DNA of 64,000 bases from Argonema galeatum A003/A1 (GTDB taxonomy: Bacteria; Cyanobacteriota; Cyanobacteriia; Cyanobacteriales; Aerosakkonemataceae): NCBI RefSeq assembly GCF_023333595.1, contig NZ_JAIQZM010000014.1:62001-126000 (forward strand), in the 5' to 3' direction. Below the pieces are notes generated by a model. It was not told where the DNA came from. It saw only the letters and a program-made list of their open reading frames with translations, and searched no databases. The number at the start of each line of letters is the position of its first letter. Position 1 is the first letter of the stretch. A program made the translations under genes and the position numbers. Positions 26,459-35,705 of the stretch are shown here, piece after piece.

Positions 26459-27518
26459 ATGGAGATTAATAAAGCTCAAGTTTGGGCGCACTCAGGCTCA
26501 TTTTGGAGAGGTGGGAATTGGGATAGAGGAAACGGGAGAACGGGTGCGATCGGATACTTTATTTAGTGCTTGGATTAGTGCCTATGCTCGCTTGTTTGAA
26601 AAAGATGCTGTTGAGGAATTATTGCAGCAATTCCTCGACTCGTCTACTCCACCCGTGAGGATAAGTTCTACCTTTATCTATCGGGAAGAAGGCGATCGCA
26701 CTATTTACTATCTTCCCCGTCCTCTTCAATTTCCTATCAACTATCCCAAAGACAACGATTTGGAGTTTTTCAAGACATACAAAAAACTTAACTACTTGCC
26801 TTTGGAAGTATGGCAGCGTTGGTATCAGGGAGTGGGATTTTTAGGGACCGATCGCGAAGAGTTAATTGCCGAAACCAAAGGTAAATCTAATGGGCATTTA
26901 TGTCAAGCGGGAACCTTTGACTACAAAAAGGCTTTTAAAATTGGTCAAGAGCCGAAAATTGCAGTCGATCGCATCACTCGCGCTACTAACCTTTATCATA
27001 CGGGTTTTGTACAATTCTTGTGGGAACAAAACAGTGATGATATCAATAGTTTGTCGGGTTTATACTTTCTGCTGCACTTTTCGGAAAGCGATCGACATTT
27101 AGAAGATAACCTCCATGCAGCGCTGCATTTTCTGGGTGAGGAAGGAATAGGAGGAGAACGCAGTAGCGGTGCGGGACTCTTTACAATTGAGTGGTTTCAG
27201 TTAGATAAAGATGAATCCTGGAAAAATGCGATCGCTTTTATCGGAGGAAATCATCACTGTCTAATTAGTTTATTTTGGGAATTGCCGTTACCGGATGGAT
27301 TACTAAATGATGCCAGCTATGAAATTCTAGAACGTGGAGGTTGGATTGCTGGTTATCAACTGCGCCGCAAAATGGTGCGAATGTTTGCTGAAGGTTCGGT
27401 TTTTCCCTTGCCTCCATCAGGAAAACTCGCTGATGTTACTCCCGGAGAATACAAACTACATCCCATCTATCGAAGTGGTATTAGCTTAAGTCTGCCTATT
27501 AAAGTAAACGAGCAATAA
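26451..27518 (+). CDS. csm4: Csm4 RAMP protein (crRNA 5'-handle-binding subunit)
   Basis: 355 aa from the ATG at 26451, which overlaps the csm3 end. Csm4 (Cas5 family) caps the crRNA 5' handle and contacts Cas10. Visible features are WRLIKLKFGRTQAHFGEVG, RVRSDTLFSAWISAYARLF, DRITRATNLYHTGFVQF and the glycine-rich GIGGERSSGAGLFTIEWF. The C-terminus carries a GEYKLHPIYRSGISLSLPI strand. Part of the tightly packed csm operon. Confidence 0.88.
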   Translation: MSEWRLIKLKFGRTQAHFGEVGIGIEETGERVRSDTLFSAWISAYARLFEKDAVEELLQQFLDSSTPPVRISSTFIYREEGDRTIYYLPRPLQFPINYPKDNDLEFFKTYKKLNYLPLEVWQRWYQGVGFLGTDREELIAETKGKSNGHLCQAGTFDYKKAFKIGQEPKIAVDRITRATNLYHTGFVQFLWEQNSDDINSLSGLYFLLHFSESDRHLEDNLHAALHFLGEEGIGGERSSGAGLFTIEWFQLDKDESWKNAIAFIGGNHHCLISLFWELPLPDGLLNDASYEILERGGWIAGYQLRRKMVRMFAEGSVFPLPPSGKLADVTPGEYKLHPIYRSGISLSLPIKVNEQ

Positions 27519-27522
27519 AATT

Positions 27523-28818
27523 ATGGTTGCCTCTGCTGAATTTGCTCTCAAAAAACCGGGAGTTTATGAGTCAAAAAAGATACTGCTAACCAGTCCTATT
27601 TTACATATTGGTTCAGCCGTATCTAAATTGAATCCGTTTGAATACGTGCAGACAGATAAAAAAGTTTATCTACCCAACCAGGAAGCATTGGCGAAAGCTT
27701 TACGGCAGCGGGGAGGGCGCTTTTTAGATGACTATATTTTGGCGATCGAAGAACATCAAGACATCAGGAGATTACTGGAACAAGCATTTGGATCGGAGTG
27801 GTGGAAGGCGACGGATGCAGAGGGCGATCCCATTTTTCCCAAGAGAGGAATTAGCCAAAAATGGACAGAGGAGAAAATTACAGATTTGCGCCCGATGATT
27901 CGTAATGGAATGGGACAATTGTATATACCTGGGTCGTCGATTAAAGGGGCAATTCGGACTGCGATCGCTTATTATCTTCTCAAACATGAAGCTGATTATC
28001 TAGTACCAAAATCGGTGAGAGTTAGCGAGATAGAGTTGAAATTGCGGGAAAAACTAAAGCAAGGGGATATAGCTAACAGTCACAAGAAGAAATTTCTAGA
28101 CGATAAATTGTTTATGGATGATTTATTTGCTGACTTTTCCCTCACCTATCAAGGTAAGGAAATTCCCTCTAAGTTTAAAATTAGCCCTAATACCGATTTT
28201 ATGCGAGCGATTAAAGTTACAGACTCCAAACCTTTGTTAGAAGACAAAATTATCAACAAACGCGGTAAGGAAGTTGCTCTAAATGTGCCTGTTCTGGCAG
28301 AAGTAATTGTATCTAGTAGATTTTCCAATTATTCAGCCAAATATCGGGCTTCTATTTATGCTGAGATGGTGCGTAACGTGCAAACTGAATTTACCCTTAG
28401 CTTGGATACAGAGATGCTGTCTTGGTTTCATCACCGACAAGGCATGAAAATTCCTTTTCAAACTATTGATGATATCATAAAAATATGTCAAGAATTTGCC
28501 CAAGAACAATGGGATGCAGAACATGATTATTGGCAGAGTATCAAAAACAATCAAAATGCTCAAGGCAAAAATTTAGATTTTACCGATATTCGTGCTATCT
28601 ACGAAGCAGAAAAATGTCCCTTTAGCTTAAGAATGGGATGGGGTAGCGGGATGAATGGCACTACCATTGATTTGCTGCTGGAAGAAGAGTTGAAAGCGGA
28701 AATTCGCGATGCTGCTGGTATTGCTGCTCCGAATTTTGAAGCGCCAAAATCGAGGCGAACTGTTGTGGGATCGAGTGGCGAGATTAAATACGTGCCGGGA
28801 TGGGTAAAATTTAAGTGA
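27523..28818 (+). CDS. csm5: Csm5 RAMP protein (crRNA 3'-end subunit)
   Basis: 431 aa. It opens with a RAMP strand (KKILLTSPILHIGSAVSKL) and has YIPGSSIKGAIRTAIAYYLL, the typical Csm5 motif, and a closing FSLRMGWGSGMNGTTIDLL. Csm5 binds the 3' end of the crRNA and recruits trimming nucleases in well-studied systems. Spaced 4 bp after csm4; its TGA overlaps the ATG of cas6. Confidence 0.88.
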   Translation: MVASAEFALKKPGVYESKKILLTSPILHIGSAVSKLNPFEYVQTDKKVYLPNQEALAKALRQRGGRFLDDYILAIEEHQDIRRLLEQAFGSEWWKATDAEGDPIFPKRGISQKWTEEKITDLRPMIRNGMGQLYIPGSSIKGAIRTAIAYYLLKHEADYLVPKSVRVSEIELKLREKLKQGDIANSHKKKFLDDKLFMDDLFADFSLTYQGKEIPSKFKISPNTDFMRAIKVTDSKPLLEDKIINKRGKEVALNVPVLAEVIVSSRFSNYSAKYRASIYAEMVRNVQTEFTLSLDTEMLSWFHHRQGMKIPFQTIDDIIKICQEFAQEQWDAEHDYWQSIKNNQNAQGKNLDFTDIRAIYEAEKCPFSLRMGWGSGMNGTTIDLLLEEELKAEIRDAAGIAAPNFEAPKSRRTVVGSSGEIKYVPGWVKFK

Positions 28819-29585
28819 TGCTAATTCGTTCTACCTGGACTTTAAGCTTATCCGAGACAACAATTTTACCCCCCGCTTATAATTTGGAACTGGTGAAGCG
28901 GTTGCATGAACAGCTAAGGCTAGAAATAGGAAGCGAGGCGATTCCCTCTATTTCCTATTCAGGAATTCTGGGTTACTATTCCACTTCCAGAGACTTTTTG
29001 ACTTTCCAGCCAGATGAGTTTTATCGATTATCTTTGTGTGGATTGCAGGAAGTTGCGGGTCAAGCGATCGCATCCCTCAATCTCTCTCCATCTCTGGAAT
29101 TTCTCGGTGCCAAATTTGATGTCGTAAATCGTGAAGATGAAATCACTAGCTATGAGGAATTATACACAAATTTAGTGGCGAATGAACCAGAACCAGTCAG
29201 GCGTTTCGAGTTGCAATTCAAAACGCCAACAACCTTCGCTCAAAATCGCGTTCATTTGCCACTTCCTGTACCAAGTTTGATGTTTCGGAGTTGGTTGGAA
29301 CGATGGAATAATTTTGCGCCTGTTTATTTGGGAAGCGATGAATTGATAGTGTATTTGAATGGTGCGATCGCACTTAGCCATCATAAGATTCACACTACTA
29401 CTTTTGCAATTCAAAAGGGATATGTCAGCGGATTTATCGGCAAAGTAACGCTGAGAGTTTTGCCCCATACCGATCCATTATTGGCGAACGTGGCTAATTT
29501 GCTAGTACAATATTCTCAGTTTGCTGGTACTGGCGCGAAAACGCGATTGGGAATGGGGCAAACAGATGTTAAGTTGGAAAATTAA
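28818..29585 (+). CDS. cas6: Cas6 crRNA-processing endoribonuclease
   Basis: About 255 aa from the ATG at 28818, which overlaps the csm5 stop; a GTG at 28815 is an alternative. Cas6 cleaves the pre-crRNA within repeats. It contains the N-terminal ferredoxin-like strand (STWTLSLSETTILPPAYN) and the family's C-terminal glycine-rich loop (QFAGTGAKTRLGMGQTDVK). The catalytic residues cannot be named by eye. Its presence implies that crRNAs are made, although the array itself is outside or lost. Confidence 0.85.
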   Translation: MLIRSTWTLSLSETTILPPAYNLELVKRLHEQLRLEIGSEAIPSISYSGILGYYSTSRDFLTFQPDEFYRLSLCGLQEVAGQAIASLNLSPSLEFLGAKFDVVNREDEITSYEELYTNLVANEPEPVRRFELQFKTPTTFAQNRVHLPLPVPSLMFRSWLERWNNFAPVYLGSDELIVYLNGAIALSHHKIHTTTFAIQKGYVSGFIGKVTLRVLPHTDPLLANVANLLVQYSQFAGTGAKTRLGMGQTDVKLEN

Positions 29586-29597
29586 GGAGAAAAAATT

Positions 29598-30857
29598 ATG
29601 AAAAGTACACTCATTTGCACTGTTGGTACAAGTCTTTTTAAGCCAAATCTGTTTAATCTTCCATCCGCTGAAAAAGATTACGAAAATTGGCTATCTAAAC
29701 AACCAGAAGACGATCGGCAATATTTGTCATACGAATTCATCAAGAGCCTAAAAGCAGCTTCAGATAAACTAAAAGCAGCTTTAGATAAAAAGGACTGCGA
29801 GGCAGCTTTAGATGAAAAGGACTTTGAGCATTTAGCAGAACTCTTGGGTAGAGTTCCAGGGACAACAAGACTATGTGGTGCTGAGATTAACTCCATAACT
29901 GACTTAATTCAGCGTGAGTATTGTACAAAAAACTGTACTCTTTTCTTTTGCCACTCAGCAACACCGGACGGTCAGCATATTGCTGAGATTCTTCGACGTT
30001 ACTACAAGCAGAAAGGACACCACACCGAGCCGCAGGAAATTGAGCATCTTCAGGACGCACAGCCTAAACTTTTTCGTACCAAAGGACTCCGTAATCTTGC
30101 CAAAAAGATGAGCCGGATTATTTACGACAAAAAAGCGCAATTTTGTGCTATTAACGCGACTGGTGGATATAAAGCGCAGATTGCCATCGGGGTGCTGATG
30201 GGTCAAGCACTAGAGGTTCCGGTTTACTACAAGCACGAGCTATTCAGTGAAATTATTGCTTTCCCACCCATGCCAATCAGTCTTGATTTCCGCCTATGGT
30301 TAGAGAAAAGTGAATTGCTTACTGCTCTTGAGCGTTGGGAGAAAATCAAGGGAATGGTTGCAAGGCAAGATTTAGAGCAAATGGTGGCATGGCAAGATGT
30401 AGACGAAGAATGGGATGAACGAATGGAAGCTTTAGTTGAGCGAGTAGACATTGATGGGAAGGTGTACCTCGAAATTTCACCCACTGGTCAAATTTTCCAT
30501 GAGACTTTCAAGGGTAGATTCGAGTCGGTTCGTAGCCGAGTATTGCCTTCTCCTGTGCTAGAAAATGAGAAAAGAACACCTCGATTATCCAATCACGGCT
30601 GGGGAAATGCCCGGAAGCCTATTCTTGATTTTCTCCAGAAAATCGTCGATGAATGTCCCTATGTCCGCACTTGCTACGGAGATTACTGGAATCCAACATT
30701 GCCGTCCCCAGTGCTGTTTCGGTTGAGGGGAGAGGAAATAGAAGGCATATTCAGCAATGGTACATGGACAGTCAAATTCATTGTTGAGACATCAGCAAAC
30801 ACACCAGAACAGCGTGCGGCTTGCGTAGCTGACATGAATCGGCTTACTGAAAATTAG
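29598..30857 (+). CDS. CARF-domain CRISPR effector with RelE/HigB-like C-terminus
   Basis: 419 aa, ATG preceded by AAGGAGA. The N-terminal domain (about 1-230) is a CARF fold of the APE2256 (TIGR02619) kind: STLICTVGTSLFKPNL, FCHSATPDGQHIAEIL and the ligand-site motif INATGGYKAQIAIGVLM. It should bind cyclic oligoadenylate made by the Cas10 of this locus. After a helical linker (about 235-300) the last 90 residues (ILDFLQKIVDEC, LFRLRGEEIEGIFS, WTVKFIVETSANTPEQR) resemble the compact core and the K/T-rich ending of RelE/HigB (Gp49) toxins. CARF-RelE proteins are known as cA4-activated mRNA interferases (Cami1). I saw no HEPN RxxxxH motif. Confidence 0.75.
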   Translation: MKSTLICTVGTSLFKPNLFNLPSAEKDYENWLSKQPEDDRQYLSYEFIKSLKAASDKLKAALDKKDCEAALDEKDFEHLAELLGRVPGTTRLCGAEINSITDLIQREYCTKNCTLFFCHSATPDGQHIAEILRRYYKQKGHHTEPQEIEHLQDAQPKLFRTKGLRNLAKKMSRIIYDKKAQFCAINATGGYKAQIAIGVLMGQALEVPVYYKHELFSEIIAFPPMPISLDFRLWLEKSELLTALERWEKIKGMVARQDLEQMVAWQDVDEEWDERMEALVERVDIDGKVYLEISPTGQIFHETFKGRFESVRSRVLPSPVLENEKRTPRLSNHGWGNARKPILDFLQKIVDECPYVRTCYGDYWNPTLPSPVLFRLRGEEIEGIFSNGTWTVKFIVETSANTPEQRAACVADMNRLTEN

Positions 30858-31001
30858 CGTTACGTTGTGATTAGTCTCTACTGTTGGCTTTGAAGAAACA
30901 GAAAGAGGCGATTGCTAGAAAGTTCGATCGACAAGTTGAAAGTCTCAAGCTCTCTAACTGTTCCAGCATTCAAGCAGTATAAATCCATTCATGAGGTAAA
31001 T

Positions 31002-31622
31002 ATGTCTTTCAGCAGTTACAAAAGTATCGGTGCAGTTGTCAAAGAATTCCAGATTACCTACACCGAATTTGATTTTATTGTCGAAACCGAGTTTAGTATT
31101 TCTGATTACTTCCGAGAAGACTTACAAACCGTGATGCGGGACGGTGTAGTTGATAACTCGGAATTTGCCATCTGTGAAAATTTGATTTATCCCCTTCTGA
31201 AAGAAGTTTGGAAGTGCTATCGTAGCAAGTTCATCTTGTGGAGTCATCAGTCACTAACTTACGATCAGAATCTTTCCGGTTTTCCTGAGTATATCTTGGC
31301 TAAACGATCGCCTTTGGGAAAAGTGGTATTTGACAAACCTTATTTACTTTTGGTTGAGGCAAAACAAGATAAATTTGATGAGGGATGGGGACAGTGTTTA
31401 GCAGAAATGGTGGCCGCGCAACAACTTAATGAGGAAGGAGATATAATTGTATTTGGCATTGTCTCGAATGGAGGAATATGGCAATTTGGCAAACTGGAAG
31501 CAAATGTCTTTACTAGAAATAGTATCTTCTACACGATCCAGGATCTGGATAAACTCTTTGCTGCTGTTAACTACATTTTCCAACAGTGCGAATTACAGGT
31601 AGGCGAACTCGTGGCTGCTTAA
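31002..31622 (+). CDS. PD-(D/E)XK-like protein of unknown function
   Basis: 206 aa from the ATG at 31002 (preceded by GAGGT); a longer frame from 30912 is less likely. It carries a PD-(D/E)XK-type core: FDKPYLLLVEAKQDKFDEGW (E-x-K), then GQCLAEMVAAQQLN and IIVFGIVSNGGIWQF, the build of type-I-restriction-like nuclease domains common in cyanobacteria. Whether it cuts DNA is unknown. It follows the CARF gene by 144 bp and may mark the edge of the defence region. Confidence 0.65.
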   Translation: MSFSSYKSIGAVVKEFQITYTEFDFIVETEFSISDYFREDLQTVMRDGVVDNSEFAICENLIYPLLKEVWKCYRSKFILWSHQSLTYDQNLSGFPEYILAKRSPLGKVVFDKPYLLLVEAKQDKFDEGWGQCLAEMVAAQQLNEEGDIIVFGIVSNGGIWQFGKLEANVFTRNSIFYTIQDLDKLFAAVNYIFQQCELQVGELVAA

Positions 31623-31667
31623 TCTTTCTGGTTTCCATAATTCTATCGATCGAGATGAGAATAAACT

Positions 31668-32276
31668 ATGACCGTAACTAAAGTCAAACAACTACTAACC
31701 TTTGAGCAATTTCTTGAGCTAGAGGTTGATGAAGAAGGTCGTTATGAACTTGTTGATGGAGAAATTGTGAGAAAATTAGCTACAAGACAACATGACAATA
31801 CAGCAGATTTTCTTGTCAGAAAGTTTGATAGAGAGGTTGAAAATCTCAATCTTAATTACAGAGTTTCAGGTAGAATTATGGTGAGGACACTCACGCCAGA
31901 TGGTAGAGAACAAGGTCGATTTCCTGATGTGAGTGTAGTAGACAAAGCGCTCTGGGACTCGAACCTTTCTGCTTATACTGCTTTTGTTGAACCTCTACAG
32001 TTAGCTGTGGAGGTCATATCTACTAATTGGGAGGATGACTATATCGATAAGCTGGATGAGTATCAACGGTTAGGAATTGCGGAATACTGGATTGTAGATT
32101 ATTTGGCTTTAGGTAGTCGGAATTATTTGGGCAATCCCAAAGTACCAACAATTTTTGTCTACTTACTGGATGAAAATGGGGTTTATCAATGTACTCCATA
32201 TCGAGGTAATGACAGAATTGCATCGCGGACTTTTCCAGAACTTGCGCTGACAGCAGAGCAAGTGTTTGCAGCATAG
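31668..32276 (+). CDS. Uma2-family (DUF820) putative endonuclease
   Basis: 202 aa. Typical Uma2 features: LTFEQFLELEVDEEGRYELV, DGEIVRK, GREQGRFPDVSVVDKALW, LAVEVISTNWEDDYIDKLDE and GIAEYWIVDY, which together form a PD-(D/E)XK-type active site. These are expanded in large numbers in cyanobacteria and their role is unknown. The start is ATG at 31668, 45 bp after the previous gene. Confidence 0.88.
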   Translation: MTVTKVKQLLTFEQFLELEVDEEGRYELVDGEIVRKLATRQHDNTADFLVRKFDREVENLNLNYRVSGRIMVRTLTPDGREQGRFPDVSVVDKALWDSNLSAYTAFVEPLQLAVEVISTNWEDDYIDKLDEYQRLGIAEYWIVDYLALGSRNYLGNPKVPTIFVYLLDENGVYQCTPYRGNDRIASRTFPELALTAEQVFAA

Positions 32277-32328
32277 ATATTGACAACATATAATATATAA
32301 AATCCCAAATCCAAAATCCTTGCATCGG

Positions 32329-33294
32329 ATGACCCGACAACCGCACGACCAATTCGCCAAGCAGTATCTAGAAGAACTACTCGCACCGCTTGGCGAAGTA
32401 GAAATCAGCCGCGAAATAGCTGGGGAAGTCCGCCAAGTCGATATCTCCTTTGCACCGAATCCAACAGCCGATCGCGAAATACTGGGATTACTAGGTAAAA
32501 TGGTATCTACTCCCTGTCTGCTGGAACCATTTCGCAATCAACCCAGCAAAACCGAGATTCGCAGCTGTATGGTGAAACTATTTTCCCTCCACAGCGAGTT
32601 ACAGCGCAAAGCTAGGCGCGAAGACGAGGAACTTCCCGAAGCAGAATTACCCCGCTTGTGGATTTTGGCAACTTCCGCTTCCGCCGCCTTACTCGATAGC
32701 TTTGGCGCTAGACTAGAGTCAAACAATTGGCCTATTGGTGTTTACTTTTTAGCCGATTCCCTGAAGACAGCGGTAGTGGCGATAAACCAATTACCCCTTA
32801 CCGAACAGACACTCTGGCTGAGAATTTTGGGAAAAGGGACTACTCAGCAGCAAGCCATTAATGAAATAATGGCACTCCCTGAAGGAAACCTATTACGCAG
32901 CAACGTTTTAGAACTGATTTCTACCTGGCGTATTAACGTAGAAGCAAAGGAAAATTTAACTGAAGATGAGAGGGAATTGGTTATGAATTTCACACGAGCT
33001 TATCTACAATGGCGGGAAGAGACTTTACTAGAAGGACTACAGCAAGGACTACAGCAAGGACTACAGCAAGGACTACAGCAAGGACTACAGCAAGGACTAC
33101 AGCAAGGACGTATAGAAGAAAGGCGTCTTTTGATAGAAAACTCGATCGCAGCTAAATTTGGCGCTTTGGATGAGGAACTGTCCCAGGTAATTGAGCCTTG
33201 GCTAAAGTTACCTTCAGAAGAATATTCCCGCTTGCTGCTACAATTGTCCAACTTATCTCGCGAAGATTTGTTGGCTAGATTTGGAATCGGATGA
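32329..33294 (+). CDS. Rpn/PDDEXK-family protein with LQQG repeat tract
   Basis: 321 aa from the ATG at 32329. The N-terminus (PHDQFAKQYLEELLAPLGEVEI...VDISFAP) is the PD-(D/E)XK-like start of cyanobacterial Rpn/DUF4351-type proteins. A perfect 12-bp repeat (33034-33107) gives about six GLQQ copies in a predicted coiled coil, followed by a DUF4351-like C-terminus (LLIENSIAAKFGALDEELSQ and LSREDLLARFGI). The copy number of the repeat is probably variable between strains. It overlaps the aminotransferase start by 4 bp. Confidence 0.75.
   Translation: MTRQPHDQFAKQYLEELLAPLGEVEISREIAGEVRQVDISFAPNPTADREILGLLGKMVSTPCLLEPFRNQPSKTEIRSCMVKLFSLHSELQRKARREDEELPEAELPRLWILATSASAALLDSFGARLESNNWPIGVYFLADSLKTAVVAINQLPLTEQTLWLRILGKGTTQQQAINEIMALPEGNLLRSNVLELISTWRINVEAKENLTEDERELVMNFTRAYLQWREETLLEGLQQGLQQGLQQGLQQGLQQGLQQGRIEERRLLIENSIAAKFGALDEELSQVIEPWLKLPSEEYSRLLLQLSNLSREDLLARFGIG
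33034..33107. repeat. 12-bp coding minisatellite GGACTACAGCAA x6
   Basis: Six perfect tandem copies in frame encode GLQQ units. Confidence 0.9.
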
Positions 33295-34463
33295 GAAAGG
33301 AAACTCTGAGAATGCAGGCGGTGCAATCGCCAATTATCCCGGTGGTGGCGGAACTAATTCGCCACCATCCGGGGACGATTTCTTTGGGACAAGGGGTAGT
33401 TTATTATGGGCCGCCGTCGTCAGCAATGGATCGGATTTCCCAATTTCTAGCCAATCCCCAAAATCACAAATACCAAGCGGTAGAGGGAATCCCAGCATTA
33501 CAAGAAGCAATTAAGAACAAACTTTTACTCGAAAATAATATCGAAATTGATGATAGTCGCTGCATTGTGGTGACTGCTGGTGGAAATATGGCGTTTATGA
33601 ATGCGATTCTGGCTATTACCACACCAGGGAATGAAGTTATTCTGCAAACGCCATATTATTTTAATCACGAAATGGCGATCGCAATGGCAAGTTGCCAAGC
33701 AGTACTTGTACCTACGGATGAGAATTATCAGATAATTCCAGATCTGATCGAAAAAGCCATCACCGAGAAAACGCGAGCCATCGTCACCATTTCACCCAAC
33801 AACCCGACTGGCGCAGTCTATCCAAAAGAAGCATTGCAAAAAGTAACCGAAATTTGTCGCCAGCACGGTATCTACCATATTAGTGATGAAGCTTACGAAT
33901 ATTTTACCTACAATGGCGTACAGCACTTCTCGCCAGGAGCAAATGCACAAAGTTCTGAGTACACCATTTTGCTTTATTCTCTTTCCAAAGCTTACGGTTT
34001 TGCTAGCTGGCGCATTGGCTACATGGTAATCCCCGAACATCTGCTCCTTTCGGTTAAGAAAATTCAGGATACAATTCTGATTTGTCCGCCAGTTATCTCC
34101 CAGTATGCGGCTTTGGGAGCGTTGCAGGCAGGTGTAGGATATTGTAAAGAAAAGTTGAGCGCGATCGCAGTAGTGCGAGAAAAGTGCTTAAAAGAACTCG
34201 ATCGCATCCAAGACTTATGTACTATTCCTAAAGCCGATGGCGCTTTCTATTTTCTACTCAAAGTCCGCACTCAGCTAGGCGCGATGGAGTTGGTAGAGCG
34301 GCTGATCCGCGAACATGGGGTAGCCGTAATTCCAGGGACTACCTTTGGTATGGAAGATGGGTGTTACCTGCGCGTTGCCTACGGTGCCTTACAAGAGGAG
34401 ACGGCTGTAGAAGGCATTGGGCGACTGGTGCGGGGTTTGCAAACGATTTTGGCCGCACCTTGA
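33291..34463 (+). CDS. Class I pyridoxal-phosphate aminotransferase
   Basis: 390 aa fold-type I aminotransferase. It has ISLGQGVVYYGPP, YQAVEGIPALQEAI, ISPNNPTGAVYPKEAL, HISDEAYEYFTYNG, the PLP lysine in YSLSKAYGFASWRIGYM and YLRVAYG. Closest in build to aspartate/kynurenine-type enzymes (IPVVAELIRHHPGTISLGQG). Substrate cannot be told by eye. The start overlaps the upstream stop (ATGA); an internal ATG at 33312 is possible. It could be translationally coupled to the Rpn-like gene, but functional linkage is unlikely. Confidence 0.88.
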   Translation: MRKETLRMQAVQSPIIPVVAELIRHHPGTISLGQGVVYYGPPSSAMDRISQFLANPQNHKYQAVEGIPALQEAIKNKLLLENNIEIDDSRCIVVTAGGNMAFMNAILAITTPGNEVILQTPYYFNHEMAIAMASCQAVLVPTDENYQIIPDLIEKAITEKTRAIVTISPNNPTGAVYPKEALQKVTEICRQHGIYHISDEAYEYFTYNGVQHFSPGANAQSSEYTILLYSLSKAYGFASWRIGYMVIPEHLLLSVKKIQDTILICPPVISQYAALGALQAGVGYCKEKLSAIAVVREKCLKELDRIQDLCTIPKADGAFYFLLKVRTQLGAMELVERLIREHGVAVIPGTTFGMEDGCYLRVAYGALQEETAVEGIGRLVRGLQTILAAP

Positions 34464-34768
34464 GGCCACACTCCTTTCCCGCTTTCAAGAATATCTATAA
34501 GGCCGCAGAGGGGCAGAGGGGCAGAGGGGCAGAGGGGAAAAAGAATGATAGATAATCTTCTGGCCCAAGGGAGTAACTATCAGGATTCTACAGGAAGTCG
34601 GTAAGTGTGACTCCGCTCACACCGCTGAGTTGGGTTTAGTCACGAGGACTTAATAGCTCAGCTCACGCGATCGCCTTTTAATTATCACTGTTTGCTACAG
34701 AGTTTAGTCACCACTAACTACAGTATTTTCACTCAATATTAAACATACCGATTTAAAACCCTAAGACG
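34464..34768. other. Intergenic region with GGGGCAGA tandem repeats
   Basis: About four copies of an AGAGGGGC octamer (34505-34537), the reverse complement of the satellite in the mreD-flanking MITE, and otherwise AT-rich sequence without a gene. Confidence 0.7.
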
Positions 34769-35047
34769 ATGATGCTAGTGAGCGAACCTGAAACGCAACC
34801 ATCCAACTCATCTGATAACGAAATTCAGCAAATCCCTGCACAATATAAAGGCTGGCGGCTCAGTACTAAGCTGATCAACGGAAAGCTTTGGTTGCGTTGG
34901 CAACATCCACAAGAAAACTTTGCCCGGTTCGGCTGTCCCATAAATCAAGACGATATAGCCTCAACAATTAATCATGGACGATTTCTCATCGATTTAGCTA
35001 TCAAGCTTGAGGAAGAAACGGCTAAACAACGACTAAAAAATCAATAA
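34769..35047 (+). CDS. Small hypothetical cyanobacterial protein
   Basis: 92 aa, soluble. After a disordered first 25 residues it has QIPAQYKGWRLSTKLINGKL, WLRWQHPQENFARFGCPI and HGRFLIDLAIKLEEE. The Trp-rich KGWRL...LWLRWQHP pattern looks conserved. No function known. Confidence 0.55.
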   Translation: MMLVSEPETQPSNSSDNEIQQIPAQYKGWRLSTKLINGKLWLRWQHPQENFARFGCPINQDDIASTINHGRFLIDLAIKLEEETAKQRLKNQ

Positions 35048-35094
35048 TACCTCTCTCTAAGGCTTTGATTTTTGGCGGTTACAACAGAGTTTTC

Positions 35095-35697
35095 CTATTT
35101 TTGCAAAACGCAGAACAGTGCTAGTGGAAGTTGCTCCAACGTACCGTGATATACAGTTTCTTGAACATCGCAGACGTTGAATTTGCTGCTAAAAATTTCT
35201 TTTATTTCTTCTTGTGTAAATCGATAAGGCCCTGCCTCGCGTGTTTCCTTATGACTAAAGCATTTAAGGAAAAGGTAGCCATTAGGCTTAATCAATCTAT
35301 CTACAACGAGAACGTAATCTTGTCTTTGCTCTGGAGGCAAGACATGAAAACAGCCGCGATCGAATATAATATCAAAATTTTCCTCAAGCTTACTGTTGAG
35401 AATATCATCCTGTTTCCAGATAATATCCAAACCCTTTTCTTTGGCTTTATCTTCGGCTTTGCTCACAGCTGCGGCTGAAAGATCGGTGCCGGTAACTTTA
35501 AAGCCGAGTAGTGCCAATGCCATAGCCTGCGTACCTGGCCCAGTGCCGATATCCAGTGCGGTTCCTGACTGTAAGTTTAGTTTGGTTAAGGCCCGATCGA
35601 GGTCTGGATCGATCTCCGGGTTAAACCAAGGCATGGTTTCTACTTCCTTTTCTTGGTACAACTGTTCCCAGTTAGGAAATTCGCGTTCTGTATTCAT
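35095..35697 (-). CDS. Class I SAM-dependent methyltransferase (TehB/thiopurine-like)
   Basis: 200 aa. The SAM-binding core is GTALDIGTGPGTQAMALALLG, then KVTGTDLSAAAVSKAED, FDIIFDRGCFHVLPPEQR and LIKPNGYLFLKCFSHKE. The W-x-x-L-Y-x-E-K-E...PW start matches small-molecule methyltransferases of the TehB/TPMT kind. Substrate unknown. The upstream gene on the same strand is a second methyltransferase, only 8 bp away, so the two are probably co-transcribed. Confidence 0.85.
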   Translation of the reverse strand: MNTEREFPNWEQLYQEKEVETMPWFNPEIDPDLDRALTKLNLQSGTALDIGTGPGTQAMALALLGFKVTGTDLSAAAVSKAEDKAKEKGLDIIWKQDDILNSKLEENFDIIFDRGCFHVLPPEQRQDYVLVVDRLIKPNGYLFLKCFSHKETREAGPYRFTQEEIKEIFSSKFNVCDVQETVYHGTLEQLPLALFCVLQK

Positions 35698-35705
35698 TAA
35701 ATCCT

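Noticed and set aside
30895-30960. Short similarity to the Uma2 gene (AGAAAGTTCGATCGACAAGT-type stretch) upstream of 31002
   Set aside because: Only about 35 bp resemble the gene at 31668; too short to call a pseudogene by eye.
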